Source: Aegilops tauschii subsp. strangulata (lineage: Eukaryota > Streptophyta > Magnoliopsida > Poales > Poaceae). From it: DNA of 64,000 nucleotides. The notes below the pieces were generated by a model. It saw nothing but the letters and a program-made list of their open reading frames with translations. It was not told where the DNA came from and did no database searches. Where the stretch lies: assembly GCF_002575655.3 (NCBI RefSeq), contig NC_053037.3:324287294-324351293 (forward strand), given 5' to 3'. Of the stretch, positions 1-12,266 are shown piece after piece. Every line of letters begins with the position of its first letter. The first letter of the stretch is position 1. Position numbers and translations under genes: made by a program.

Positions 1-496
1 CCGACAATCGGAGTGACAAATCCTAATCTCGAAATACGCCAACCCAACAAGTACCTTTGGAGACACCTGTAGAGCACCTTTATAATCACCCATTTACGTT
101 GTGACGTTTGGTAGCACACAAAGTGTTCCTCCGGTAAACGGGAGTTGCATAATCTCATAGTTATAGGAACATGTATAAGTCATGAAGAAAGCAATAGCAA
201 CATACTAAACGATCGGGTGCTAAGCTAACAGATTGGGTCATGTCAATCACGTCATTCTCCTAATGTGGTGATCCCGTTAATCAAATGACAACTCATGTCT
301 ATGGCTAGGAAACATAACCATCTTTGATTAACGAGCTAGTCAAGTAGAGGCATACTAGTGACACTCTGTTTGTCTATGTATTCACACATGTATTATGTTT
401 CCGGTTAATACAATTCTAGCATGAATAATAAACATTTATCATGATATAAGGAAATAAATAATACTTTATGATTGCCTCTAGGGCATATTTCCTTCA
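1..496 (-). repeat. A: 3' LTR, partial
   Basis: Near-identical to 7085-7575. It ends at CCTTCA (491-496), the reverse complement of the LTR start TGAAGG. The remaining about 1.2 kb lies left of the window. Confidence 0.95.
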
Positions 497-507
497 GTCT
501 CCCACTT
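497..507 (-). promoter_or_regulatory. A: polypurine tract (plus-strand primer site)
   Basis: On the minus strand AAGTGGGAGAC directly abuts the 3' LTR start, the expected place and composition for a polypurine tract. Confidence 0.85.
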
Positions 508-618
508 GCACTAGAGTCAATAATCTAGATTACACAGTAATGATTCTCACACCCATGGAGTCTTGGTGCTGATCATGTTTTGCTCGTGGAAGAGGCTTAG
601 TCAGCGGGTCTGCAACAT

Positions 619-1770
619 TTAGATCCATATGTATCTTGCAATTTCTATGTCTCCCACCTGGACTAAATCCCGGATGCAATTGAAGCGTCTTCTGATGTGC
701 TTGGTCCTCTTGTGAAATATGGATTCCTTTGCTAAGGCAATTGCACCAGTATTGTCACAAAAGATTTTCATTGGTCCCGATGTACTAGGTATGACACCTA
801 GATCGGATATGAACTCCTTCATCCAGACTCCTTCATTTGCTGCTTCCGAAGCAGCTATGTATTCCGCTTCACACGTAGATCCCGCCACGACACTTTGCTT
901 AGAACTGCACCAACTGACAGCTCCACCGTTCAATGTATATACGTATCCGGTTTGCGATTTCGAATCGTCCGGATCAGTGTCAAAGCTTGCATCAACGTAA
1001 CCTCTTACGATGAGCTCTTTGTCACCTCCATAAACGAGAAACATATCCTTAGTCCTTTTCAGGTATTTTAGGATGTTCTTGACCGCTGTCCAGTGATCCA
1101 CTCCTGGATTACTTTGGTACCTCCCTACTAAACTTATAGCAAGGGACACATCAGGTCTGGTACACAGCATTGCATACATGATAGAGCCTATGGCTGAAGC
1201 ATAGGGAACATCTTTCATCTTCTCTCTATCTTCTGAAGTGGTCGGGCATTGAGTCTTACTCAATCTCACACCTTGTAGTACAGGCAAGAACCCTTTCTTT
1301 GCTTGATCCATTTTGAACTTCTTCAAAACTTTGTCAAGGTATGTGCTTTGTGAAAGTCCAATTAAGCGTCTTGATCTATCTCTATAGATCTTTATGCCTA
1401 ATATATATGCAGCTTCACCGAGGTCTTTTATTGAAAAACTCTTATTCAAGTATCCCTTTATGCTATCCAGAAATTCTATATCATTTCCAATTAGTAATAT
1501 GTCATCCACATATAATATCAGAAATGCTATCGAGCTCCCACTCACTTTCTTGTAAATACAGGATTCTCCAAAAGTCTGTATAAAACCAAATGCTTTGATC
1601 ACACTATCAAAGCGTTTATTCCAACTCCAAGAGGCTTGCACCAGTCCATAAATGGATCGCTGGAGCTTGCACACTTTGTTAGCTCCCTTTGGATCGACAA
1701 AACCTTCCGGTTGCATCATATACAACTCTTCTTCCAGAAATCCATTCAGGAATGCAGTTTTGACATCCAT
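619..1770 (-). pseudogene. A: reverse transcriptase and RNase H part of Copia pol
   Basis: A 383-residue open stretch begins at an RT motif (MDVKTAFLNG), carries the catalytic YVDD at residues 87-90, and continues into RNase H with the acidic residues at about D260, E301 and D339. It makes element cDNA from the genomic RNA in virus-like particles. It is not an intact reading frame: the homologous protein continues upstream to about 1946, but a TAA at 1780-1782 replaces a sense codon and the upstream piece is out of frame with gag-pro-int because of a one-base loss near 1946. The C-terminal end also looks slightly short. The rest of the domain is well preserved, which fits a recent insertion that decayed little. 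Confidence 0.93.
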
Positions 1771-1952
1771 TTGCCAAATTTAATAATCATAAAATGCGGC
1801 AATTGCTAACATGATTTGGACAGACTTAAACATCGCTACGGGTGAGAAGGTCTCATCGTAGTCAATCCCTTGAACTTGTCGAAAACCTTTCGCAACAAGT
1901 CGAGCTTTATAGACAGTAACATTACCATCAGCGTCAGTCTTCTTCTTGAAGA

Positions 1953-4515
1953 TCATTTGTTTTCAATGGCTTGCCGACCATTGGGCAAGTCAACCAAAGT
2001 CCATACTTTGTTCTCATACATGGATCCCATCTCGGATTTCATGGCTTCAAGCCATTTTGCGGAATCTGGGCTCACCATCGCTTCTTCATAGTTCGTAGGT
2101 TCGCCATGGTCTAGTAACATGACCTCCAGAACAGGATTACTGTACCACTCTGGTGCGGATCTTGATCTAGTTGACCTACGAAGTTCAGTAATAACTTGAT
2201 CTGAAGTTTCATGATCATTATCATTAACTTCCTCACTAATTGGTGTAGGTGTCGCAGAAACTAATTTCTGCGATGATCTACTTTTCAATAAGGGAGCAGG
2301 TACAGTTACCTCATCAAGTTCTACTTTCCTCCCACTCACATCTTTCGAGAGAAACTCCTTCTCTAGAAAGGATCCATTCTTAGCAACGAATATCTTGCCT
2401 TCGGATTTGTGATAGAAGGTGTACCCAACGGTCTCCTTTGGGTATCCTATGAAGACACATTTCTCCGATTTAGGTTCGAGCTTATCAGGTTGAAGTTTCT
2501 TCACATAAGCATCGCAACTCCAAACTTTAAGATACGACAACTTTGGTTTCTTGCCAAACCATAGTTCAAAAGGCGTCGTCTCAACGGATTTCGATGGTGT
2601 CCTATTTAAAGTGAATGCAGCCGTCTCTAAAGCATAACCCCAAAACGATAGCGGTAAATCAGTAAGAGACATCATAGGTCGCACCATATCTAATAAAGTA
2701 CGATTACGACGTTCGGACACACCATTACACTGTGGTGTTCCGGGTGGCGTGAGTTGCGAAACTATTCCGCATTGTTTCAAATGTAGGCCAAACTCGTAAC
2801 TCAAATATTCTCCTCCACGATCAGATTGTAGGAATTTTATTTTCTTGTTACGATGATTTTCAACTTCACTCTGAAATTCTTTGAACTTTTCAAATGTTTC
2901 AGACTTATGTTTCATTAAGTAGATATACCCATATCTGCTCAAATCATCTGTGAAGGTGAGAAAATAACGATATCCGCCACGAGCCTCAATATTCATCGGA
3001 CCACATACATCTGTATGTATGATTTCCAACAAATCTTTTGCTCTCTCCATAGTTCCGGAGAACGGTGTTTTGGTCATCTTGCCCATGAGGCACGGTTCGC
3101 AAGTACCAAGTGATTCAAAATCAAGTGATTCCAAAATTCCATCAGTATGGAGTTTCTTCATGCGCTTTACACCGATATGACCCAAACGGCAGTGCCACAA
3201 ATAAGTTGCACTGTCATTATTAACTCTGCATCTTTTGGCTTCGACATTATGAATATGTGTATCACTACTATCGAGATTCATAAAAAATAGACCACTCTTC
3301 AAGGGTGCATGACCATAAAAGATATTATTCATATAAATAGAACAACCATTATTCTCTGATTTAAATGAATAACCGTCTCGCATTAAACAAGATCCAGATA
3401 TAATGTTCATGCTCAACGCTGGCACCAAATAACAATTATTTAGGTCTAAAACTAATCCCGAAGGTAGATGTAGAGGTAGCGTGCCGACGGCGATCACATC
3501 GACTTTGGAACCATTTCCCACGCGCATCGTCACCTCATCCTTAGCCAATCTTCGCTTAATCCGTAGCCCCTGTTTTGAGTTGCAAATATTAGCAATAGAA
3601 CCAGTATCAAATACCCAGGTGCTACTGCGAGTATTAGTAAGGTACACATCAATAACATGTATATCACATATACCTTTGTTAACCTTGCCATCCTTCTTAT
3701 CCGCCAAATACTTGGGGCAGTTCCGCTTCCAGTGACCAGTCTGCTTACAGTAGAAGCACTCAGTTTCAGGCTTAGGTCCAGATTTGGATTTCTTCTCCTG
3801 AACAACAACTTGCTTGATGTTCTTCTTGAAGTTCCTTTTCTTCTTCCCTTTGCCCTTTTTCTTGAAACTAGTGGTTTTACTGACCATCAACACTTGATGC
3901 TCATTTTTGATTTCTACCTCCGCTGCCTTTAGCATTGCGAAGAGCTCGGGAATTGTCTTATCCATCCCTTGCATGTTATAGTTCATCACGAAGCTCTTGT
4001 AGCTTGGTGGCAGTGATTGAAGAATTCTGTCAATGACGCAATCATCCGGAAGTTGAACTCCCAGTTGAATCAAGTGATTATTATACCCAGACATTCTGAG
4101 TATATGCTCACTGACAGAACTATTCTCTTCCATCTTGCAGCTATAGAACTTATTGGAGACTTCATATCTCTCAATCCGGGCATTTGCTTGAAATATTAAC
4201 TTCAACTCCTGGAACATCTCATATGCTCCATGACGTTCAAAACGTCGTTGAAGACCCGGTTCTAAGCCGTAAAGCATGGCACACTGAACTATTGAGTAGT
4301 CATCAGCTTTGCTCTGCCAGACATTCATAACTTCTGGCGTAGCTCTTGCAGGAGGCCTGGCACCTAGCGGTGCTTCCAGGACGTAATTTCTTCTGTGCAG
4401 CAATGAGGATAATCCTCAAGTTACGGACCCAGTCCGTGTAATTTCTACCATCATCTTTCAACTTAGCTTTCTCAAGGAACGCATTAAAATTCAATGGAAC
4501 AACAGCACGGGCCAT
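1953..4515 (-). pseudogene. A: gag, aspartic protease and integrase part of Copia polyprotein
   Basis: Gag begins at 4515 (MARAVVPLNF). Its frame breaks near 4396 through one extra base, after which an 816-residue frame runs from 4403 to 1953. In that frame: gag core about 25-165; a basic Lys-rich stretch 180-210; a CCHC knuckle at 216-229 (CFYCKQTGHWKRNC); protease active site DTG at 266-268; integrase zinc-binding H404, H409, C435, C438; and the integrase catalytic triad at D465, D528 and E564. It stops at 1953 because of a one-base deletion that makes a premature stop just before the RT region. Products would be capsid, protease and integrase. With at least two frameshifts and one nonsense codon it could move only with proteins from a relative. 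Confidence 0.93.
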
Positions 4516-5036
4516 TTATCTACAATTAACATAGACAAGCAAGATACTATCAGGTACTAAGTTCATGATAAATTTAAGTTCAATTAATCATATTACTTAA
4601 GAACTCCCACTTAGATAGATATCCCTCTAATCATCTAAGTGATTACGTGATCCAAATGAACTAAACCATGTCCGATCATCACGTGAGATGGAGTAGTTTC
4701 AATGGTGAACATCACTATGTTGATCATATCTACTATATGATTCACGCTCGACCTTTCAGTCTCTGTGTTCCGAGGCCATATCTGCATATGCTATGCTCGT
4801 CAAGTTAAACCTGAGTATTCCGCGTGTGCAACTGTTTTGCACCCGTTGTATTTGAACGTAGAGCCTATCACACCCGATCATCACGTGGTGTCTCAGCACG
4901 AAGAACACTTTTATCTTGAAATTTTAGTGAGAGATTGTCTTATAATGCTACCGTCAATCAAAGCAAGATAAGATGCATAAAGGATTAACATCACATGCAA
5001 TCAATATAAGTGATATGATATGGCCATCATCATCTT

Positions 5037-5222
5037 GTGCTTGTGATCTCCATCTCCGAAGCACCGTGCTTGTGATCTCCATCTTCGAAGCACCGTTATG
5101 ATCACCATCGTTACCGGCGCACCGTGTTCGTGATCTCCATCTCTGAAGCACCGTGTTCGTATCTCCATCTCCGAAGCACCGTCATGATCACCATCATCAC
5201 CGGCGCGACACCTTGATCTCCA
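5037..5222 (-). repeat. A: leader minisatellite
   Basis: A block of about 28 bp (GATCTCCATCTCCGAAGCAC and variants) recurs about five times, alternating with copies of a second block (ATGATCACCATC..ACCGGCGC). The unit spacing is about 29 and 57 bp. It lies in the untranslated leader between PBS and gag; the small reading frames across it are repeat artefacts. Confidence 0.8.
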
Positions 5223-5825
5223 TCGTAGTATCGTTGTCGTCTCGCCAACTCATTGCTTTTACGACTATCGCTACCGCTTAGTGATAAAGTAAAACTATTA
5301 CATGGCGATTGCATCTCATACAATAAAGCGACAACCATATGGCTCCTGCCAGTTGCCGATAACTCGGTTACAAAACATGATCATCTCATACAACAAATTA
5401 TATCACATCATGTCTTGACCATATCACATCACAACATGCCCTACAAAAACAAGTTAGACGTCCTCTACTTTGTTGTTGCAAGTTTTACGTGGCTGCTATG
5501 GGCTTAGCAAGAACCGTTCTTACCTACGCATCAAAACCACAATGATAGTTTGTCAAGTTGGTGCTGTTTTAACCTTCGCAAGGACCGGGCATAGCCACAC
5601 TCGGTTCAACTAAAGTGAGAGAGACAGACACCCGCCAGTCACCTTTAAGCAACGAGTGCTCCGAACGGTGAAACTAGTCTCGCGTAAGCGTACGCGTAAT
5701 GTTGGTCCGGGCCGCTTCATCTCACAATACCGCTGAACCAAAGTATGACATGCTGGTAAGCAGTATGACTTATATCGCCCACAACTCACTTGTGTTCTAC
5801 TCGTGCATAGCATCAACGCATAAAA

Positions 5826-5841
5826 CCTGGCTCTGATACCA
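5826..5841 (-). promoter_or_regulatory. A: primer-binding site for initiator tRNA-Met
   Basis: Minus strand TGGTATCAGAGCCAGG starts one base after the 5' LTR end, the usual Copia primer site. Confidence 0.92.
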
Positions 5842-5842
5842 C

Positions 5843-7575
5843 TGTTGGGGAACGTAGTAATTTCAAAAAAATTCCTACGCACACACAAGATCATGGTGAT
5901 GCATAGCAACGAGAGGGGAGAGTGTTGTCCACGTACCCTTGTAGACCGACAGCGGAAGCGTTATCACAACGCGGTTGATGTAGTCGTACGTCTTCACGAT
6001 CCGACCGATCAAGTACCGAACGTACGGCACCTCCAAGTTCTACACACGTTCAGCTCGATGACGTCCCTCGAACTCCGATCCAGCCGAGTGTTGAGGGAGA
6101 GTTTCGTCAGCACGACGGCGTGGTGACGATGATGATGTTCTACCGACGCAGGGCTTCGCCTAAGCTCCGCAACGGTATTATCGAGGTGTAATATGGTGGA
6201 GGGGGGCACCGCACACGGCTAAAATATCGTATATCAAGTGTGTAGAGAGGTGCCCCCCTGCCCCCGTATATAAAGGAGCAAGGGGGAGGCCGGCTGCCTA
6301 TGGGCGCGCCAAGGAGAGGGGGGGAGTCCTCCTCCTAGTAGGAGTAGGACTCCCCTTTCCTAGTCCTACTAGGAAAAGAAGGGGGGAAGGAAAGAGAGGG
6401 AGAGGGAGAGGGAAAGGGGGCTGCGCCCCCCTCTCCTAGTCCAACTAGGACTCCTCCTGGGAGGGGGCGCGCCACCTCCTGGCTGCTGCCCTCTCTCTCC
6501 CCTCAAGGCCCACTAAGGCCCAATACTTCCCCGGGGGGTTCCGGTAACCCTCCGGCACTCCGGTTTAATCCGAAACTTCTCCGGAACACTTCCGGTGTCC
6601 GAATATAGTCGTCCAATATATAAATCTTTATGTCTCGACCATTTCGAGACTCCTCGTCATGTCCGTGATCACATCCGAGACTCCGAACAACCTTCGGTAC
6701 ATCAAAACATATAAACTCATAATATGACTGTCATCGTAACTTTAAGCGTGCGGACCCTTCGGGTTCGAGAACTATGTAGACATGACCGAGACACCTCTCC
6801 GGTCAATAACCAACAGCGGGACCTGGATGCCCATATTGGCTCCCACATATTCTACGAAGATCTTTATCGGTCAGACCGCATAACAACATACGTTGTTCCC
6901 CTTGTCATCGGTATGTTACTTGCCCGAGATTCGATCGTCGGTATCTCGATACCTAGTTCAATCTCATTACCGGCAAGTCTCTTTACTCGTTCCGTAATAC
7001 ATCATCCCGCAACTAACTCATTAGTCACAATGCTTGCAAGGCTTATAGTGATGTGCATTACCGAGTGGGCCCAGAGATACCTCTCCGACAATCGGAGTGA
7101 CAAATCCTAATCTCGAAATACGCCAACCCAACAAGTACCTTTGGAGACACCTGTAGAGCACCTTTATAATCACCCATTTACGTTGTGACGTTTGGTAACA
7201 CACAAAGTGTTCCTCCGGTAAACGGGAGTTGCATAATCTCATAGTTATAGGAACATGTATAAGTCATGAAGAAAGCAATAGCAACATACTAAACGATCGG
7301 GTGCTAAGCTAACAGATTGGGTCATGTCAATCACGTCATTCTCCTAATGAGGTGATCCCGTTAATCAAATGACAACTCATGTCTATGGCTAGGAAACATA
7401 ACCATCTTTGATTAACGAGCAAGTAGAGGCATACTAGTGACACTCTTTTTGTCTATGTATTCACACATGTATTATGTTTCCGGTTAATACAATTCTAGCA
7501 TGAATAATAAACATTTATCATGATATAAGGAAATAAATAATACTTTATTATTGCCTCTAGGGCATATTTCCTTCA
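5843..7575 (-). repeat. A: 5' LTR, complete (1733 bp)
   Basis: In element orientation it runs TGAAGG...CCCCAACA. It contains a TATA-like TTTATATATTGG on the minus strand near 6616-6628 and a purine-rich, then C/G-rich stretch near 6340-6480. It matches 1-496 where both are visible. Confidence 0.94.
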
Positions 7576-9068
7576 GCTTGCTTATTTATTTCCTTATTGT
7601 CTTGTTTAGTTGTATGCGTGTAGTCACTGCAGTTCTTTTTCCACGTTTTTTAGTGGCCACAATAACCTAGTTTTGGTAACTAGGCCACAATAATCATGGC
7701 AACACACGGACTGTTGTAACCATGGGCCTCCTACGGGCCGTAGGATCCGTGGGCCTTCTATGGGCCGTAGGATCCATGGACTTTCTACGGGTCGTATGAT
7801 CCATGGGCCTTCTACGGCCCGTAGGATCCATTGGTCTTCTACGGGCCGTAGGATCCATGGACTTTCTATGGGCCGTAGGATCCATGGGCCTTTTACGGGC
7901 CATAGGATCCATGGACTTTCTATGGGCCGTATGATCCATGGGCCTTCTACGGGCCGTAGGATCCATTGGTCTTCTACGGGCCATAGGATCCATTGGTCTT
8001 CTACGGGTCGTAGGATCCATGGGCCTTCTACGGGGCGTATAATCATTTCGCCAGACATGGGTCGTACTATTCATGGACCATAACGGGCCGTTAATAGGCC
8101 GTATTTGATAACGCTATGAAAACAGCCCAACGGGTTAACGGGCCACAAACGGGCCGAATGTAACCACAGGCTGTATTTGGCCCACAATTGAAACAGGCCA
8201 GTAATGGACCGTATCTAACCGAATTCTAGAAATGAGCCCAAGAATAAATGGGCCCTTAGAAGGACGAAAGTTAACATTGGCTGGAAACGGCCGATGGAAT
8301 AATGGGCCGTTAATGGGTATAAAGTGATACAGTGTTCATTATGGGCCAGTTTCAGCTCGGGCCTTTAATGGGCCGAGAGTTACAAACGGCCTCATATGGG
8401 CCGAAAGACATCATGGGCCATACATGGGCCGGAAGTTACAACGGGCTGGAATCATATTTGACGGCCCAGATGAAGCTATCGGGCTTAATTCCTATAAGCC
8501 GTAACCGGCGGGTAGTAAGCGGGCCTTAAATGGGCTATATACGAAAAGGCCGTTAATAGGCTTTCCGTGGGCCAGCCCGTTACCTTTTGACCAAGTCAAA
8601 CGGCCCGGCCTTTTCACCGGAATGGGCCTCTGTTGGGTCGTGCCATGTGTCGACGTATCATAGGCTCCTCCTGTCCAATGAGTGGATGACATCTGTCCAA
8701 ACATTGAGCCGACACGTGTTTCCTCCGGCCAATGAGAATTTTACACGTGGAAAATTCTCATTGGTCCGGGATGTTAACGGGTTATGGGATCCACAACCGG
8801 ACCCGATCGCTTAACAACGTCCCGTTACGGTGGATGCCATGTGTCGGTCACCCTTGATGAAAGCACTTCTATGACACGCGATCTATCATCATGGAAGTGG
8901 ACACTTCCGTGATGATAATTTTGGTAATGTCATGGAACACTTCTACGAGAGCACAGGTATGACTATCTTGACTCTGTCATAAATTTGTCATGGATGTACA
9001 TGCATGACAGAAAACGTGACCTACTGTGACGAACACGTATCATCACAGAAGTGTCTTTTTTTGTAGTG
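7576..9068. mobile_element. J: CACTA (En/Spm-type) transposon, terminal fragment
   Basis: The right end is TTTTTTTGTAGTG at 9056-9068, i.e. CACTACAAAAAAA read inward on the minus strand, the standard CACTA terminus. Inside are long runs of short GGGCC/GGCCC-rich subterminal motifs (8060-8600), the 27-bp array (7722-8043), and a segment at 8820-9060 rich in CATGACA/TGTCATGG motifs in both orientations. No transposase is visible; the rest of the element lies beyond A and the left window edge. The next 3 bp (CTT) would be one half of its TSD. Confidence 0.75.
7722..8043. repeat. J: 27-bp tandem array, about 12 copies
   Basis: The unit is about ATGGGCCTTCTACGGGCCGT plus AGGATCC. Variants alternate GGGCC with GACTT or TTGGT. 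Because 27 is a multiple of three, several frames on both strands stay open and give periodic peptides; I read these as artefacts and not genes. Confidence 0.92.
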
Positions 9069-9212
9069 CTTGCTCACGAAGACCTCGGGCAATTTGAGGA
9101 AGCCCATCATTGGAATATACAAGCCAAGTTCTATAATGAAAAATGCCCACTAGCATATGAAAGTGACAACATAGGAGACTCTCTATCATGAAGACCATGG
9201 TGCTACTCTGAA
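9069..9212. other. Unassigned segment between J and H
   Basis: No coding potential. It resembles untranslated sequence of wheat Gypsy elements as I remember it, but I cannot name the family. The similarity between the two H LTRs starts only at about 9213, so this segment either truncated the H LTR or is what was left after a deletion. Confidence 0.5.
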
Positions 9213-11672
9213 GCACAAGTATCGTCTGCCACATCGATGGGTGCCATCGCCGACGCCGGAGGACCACCGGAGCGACCTCCCTTGTCAACCACCGCCACCA
9301 CTAGCACCGGAGCATCGTCGGAGACCCCTCTCTCTCTGTAAGCGCCATTAGTCCTCCCCGACCGTTAAATCTCGCACGATCGGCCTAGATTAGATATAGT
9401 TTTTTTAGTTGAATTGTTTTCTTTTAAGCTTCGATCGTCCGCCCGTAGCTCTAGCACGCGCACAGCGTGTAGCGAATCAAGATCCGCCACATGTTCCCTT
9501 AGCCGAGCCGTAGTGTTTTTCTTTTTTCTGTTTTAAATTCTTTATACCTTTTATGTTTTAAGTCCCAATTTAGTGATACTTTTTGCATTAGTTTCAAAAT
9601 TTTATAAAATTTCTGTTAGATCCAATAGTTTTCATATTTGAAGTCTTTTAAATTTGAATTTTACCAAATTGGCTTCAAACACCAAATTTGGCATAGATCC
9701 TATTTAAAATGATTTTGTGTTGATTGTTTTGGTACTAGTTTCTAATGAAGTTGACCATTAAGTGTTTGAATGAAATTAATTATAAAAAATTATTTAGATT
9801 TGGTTTAAATAGATTCAAAATAGTAACATATATGCCTAGATATGATTTATTTCTTTTGCTATTAAAGTTTTTAACAAAAATTACTTATGAAAATTTTAGT
9901 TGGATAAATTTTATTTCCTGTTAACTTTAATTTAGATAAGAAACAATTTGTATTATTAGTTCAAATATTTTTTGGTTTAATTCCAAGTTAAATCTTGTTT
10001 TGATCATAACTAGAGTTTAATAAAAGCTTTTTAGTTGATTCTTTATGCTAATGAAAAATAATATAAAATACTTTCCGTTTAACTAAAAAAATTACCTTTT
10101 ATTTTCTGTTAATTTATTATTTTAGTTTTGTACTTTGCTATTAAGTTTTTACTTAGGACAAAACTATTTGGTTTATTGGTTGTTAATCTTTATTGTTTTC
10201 TTTGGATTTTTATTTGGTTTTTCTTATTGTTTTATGTATTGCTTTACTTATTGATAGTTATTTTGATTGCTAGAATGCATGCTAGAGTGAATGCTTATAT
10301 GAGTACAATCGTGTGATTAGTATAGATCTCTCGGAGAGTGACAAATAGTTCTATCAAGTTTTCTGAGGGCGATATAATCTTCATCAACTTAACGAGGCAA
10401 GTTAACTTTGCCAATATTTTTGTACCTATGTTTTATTGCATTTAGTGTCACCTTTTCAACATTTCGTTCAGTAGTTATATTGAATCTTGTAGTGGGTAGA
10501 AGCATGAGGTAGGAACCCACACCCTGTTACTGAGCCTCGGGAATGTTATATATTCTAATGCTACGCTATAGTAGACGGGGATTGGTATGAGTGTTCGTGA
10601 GTGGTGTGAGAAGGAGGACTCTACGTCAATGACGACAAATTTCAAGATGGGAACTTCAAGACCTGCATTCTTCAAGAGCTCAAGAAGTCGAGACTCGAGA
10701 CAAGATTTCAATACACACTACTGGGTGGAATGGTCAGAGGTACTTGGGGTTTACCAAGGGAATTGCCTAATGTGAGCTAGGGAAGGCCAGTACTCATGTG
10801 GAAAGTTCCTCCCAAACTCAAAGAGACGAATGAATACTTCATGCCTGGAAGCTTACATGTGCAGCCACAAGTCATTATGGGCTCTCCCTTGGTTGATCAT
10901 CATAGTGACTCTGGCTGGTCCAGCGCAAAAAGAGGTAGACGAACGGTAGGGTCAGATGGGCACTGGCGGTAGTTAGGGAAACTCTTTGAAAGACCATGTT
11001 TGGGTCATGCTATTCTCAAACACCATGCAATGCAAGAACGAAAAAGGAGGGATCGAATCTTGTGGGCAAAGTGCACAAAACTCTGCAGAGTAAGACCTAA
11101 TCGATTAGTCGTGTCCCTGGCTACAGACAATTTGAGCCTCTGGACTTGGATCTATGTCGGAACTCTCAACACCGGACTGATAAATATGGGCTATGGGACA
11201 TCGGTTGGCGGAACCATGTCATATTAGATAACTCTGTAGTGAAGACTCCTGGCATACCTTTGTTGTAGGGAAAATAAAAACTTGCTTTTATGCAAAATCT
11301 TAGACTTAGAGCTACCACAACCATATTGCATATAGTATACGGTTTTTATTTTATTTTTATTGTGATCTTGTCAGTACATTCAATGTACTGACATACATGG
11401 CTGCAACTTATCATGTTCAAATATTTCTACCGACGGGTAAGAGTTACAATATAGGGTTACAATCTACACTAAACTTGCCGTTGGCATTGATGGGACTTCA
11501 CACCCTTATGCTTTGTTTCTGCTATGATATATAAGGTATACTCTGGATATACGGTATTTCTTTTACAAGTGATGTTATAGTATTTTATCAAAGTATTGTG
11601 TGTGCCACCATACTGATCCACGGATAGCACCGAAAGCATAGAGACTTGACCGTATTAGGTCGGGTCGCTACA
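9213..11672 (+). repeat. H: 5' LTR, 5'-truncated
   Basis: It matches 58035-60521 throughout, from ATCGTCTGCC to the terminal GTCGCTACA, with many substitutions and small indels. About 1.3 kb of the LTR start, including the promoter seen in the 3' copy, is missing. The AT-rich stretch 9400-10330 contains no gene; the short frames at 10128-10316, 10475-10775 and 11000-11227 recur in decayed form in the other LTR and look like chance openings. Confidence 0.85.
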
Positions 11673-11676
11673 GAGA

Positions 11677-11688
11677 TGGTATCAAAGC
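11677..11688 (+). promoter_or_regulatory. H: primer-binding site
   Basis: TGGTATCAAAGC lies 4 bases after the LTR end CTACA, close to the initiator tRNA-Met complement used by many plant elements. Confidence 0.8.
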
Positions 11689-12266
11689 ACATATTGACTG
11701 TAGGATGTGACCCTAGAAACTGGAAAGCCCTAGGAAAGGATATCTCTAAAAACTATATTTTCAAAAAGATCCTTTACTTCTCATCCTTTTGTGATTTACC
11801 AAATAGTCCCTCATACCTCAAATAGTTAGAATATACCGCTTTGTCCTTTCGACCACATGGAGAATCAACTGAGGACCACCTCAGAGTACAAGGATTGAAG
11901 CTACAACAATTGAATACCCTGAAGAATCCCCATGTTTGTATGATCTTTAGAAGACCACACCCCTAATATATACTCACGTTAGATGCAATGATTTGTGAGC
12001 TGTCATTGTGTGATGTTTTTCCCACAGCCGCAAATAAAACCAGTTTTTAAAACTATATTGTTTGCATGGGTATCTTTCTCTCTCTTATCTCAACCCAAAA
12101 CCCTTGGACCCAATAGATGATGAATAAAGATGGACTAGTATTTCCAAGATCAATGACTCAACTATAGGTAGCACAGTGGATACAAAACATGGAAGTTCAC
12201 ATGAAGGAGTACGGTGTGGAGGACAGTATAAGGTTCCATACACCCTATGGCACATCACACAATGTA
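11689..12266 (+). other. H: leader and start of interior, no intact gene
   Basis: No reading frame of note. The last 5 bases ATGTA (12262-12266) flank S1; AGGTA follows S1 at 22136, giving an imperfect (4 of 5) target-site duplication. Confidence 0.6.

Larger units (their letters stand above)
1..7575 (-). mobile_element. A: Angela/BARE-like Ty1-Copia retrotransposon (left end outside window)
   Basis: The element reads on the minus strand: 5' LTR 5843-7575, primer-binding site 5826-5841, leader about 4516-5825, gag-pro-int-RT-RNaseH 4515-619, polypurine tract 497-507, then the first 496 bases of the 3' LTR before the window edge. LTRs run TGAAGG to CCAACA in element orientation. Over the shared part (1-496 against 7085-7575) I count 4 substitutions and one 5-bp indel (CTAGT-type, near 336). 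At 1.3e-8 substitutions per site per year this is roughly 0.3 million years. The 5 bp right of the element are GCTTG; the partner TSD is off-window. Family name is from memory of LTR and leader sequence; Copia order (integrase before RT) is seen directly. It sits inside CACTA fragment J. Confidence 0.93.

Noticed and set aside
5826..5841. Partial tRNA-Met gene
   Set aside because: Only the 3' complement of the tRNA is present and it abuts an LTR, so it is a primer-binding site.
7722..8043. CRISPR-like array
   Set aside because: Units are directly adjacent with no unique spacers, and the context is a plant CACTA element.
7624..8083. Three overlapping long frames (both strands) with regular peptide repeats
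   Set aside because: They are produced by the 27-bp tandem array, whose length is a multiple of three; no conserved domain, start or promoter.
10128..10316. Small hydrophobic membrane-like protein (62 codons)
   Set aside because: AT-rich LTR sequence of H; the other LTR copy does not keep the frame.
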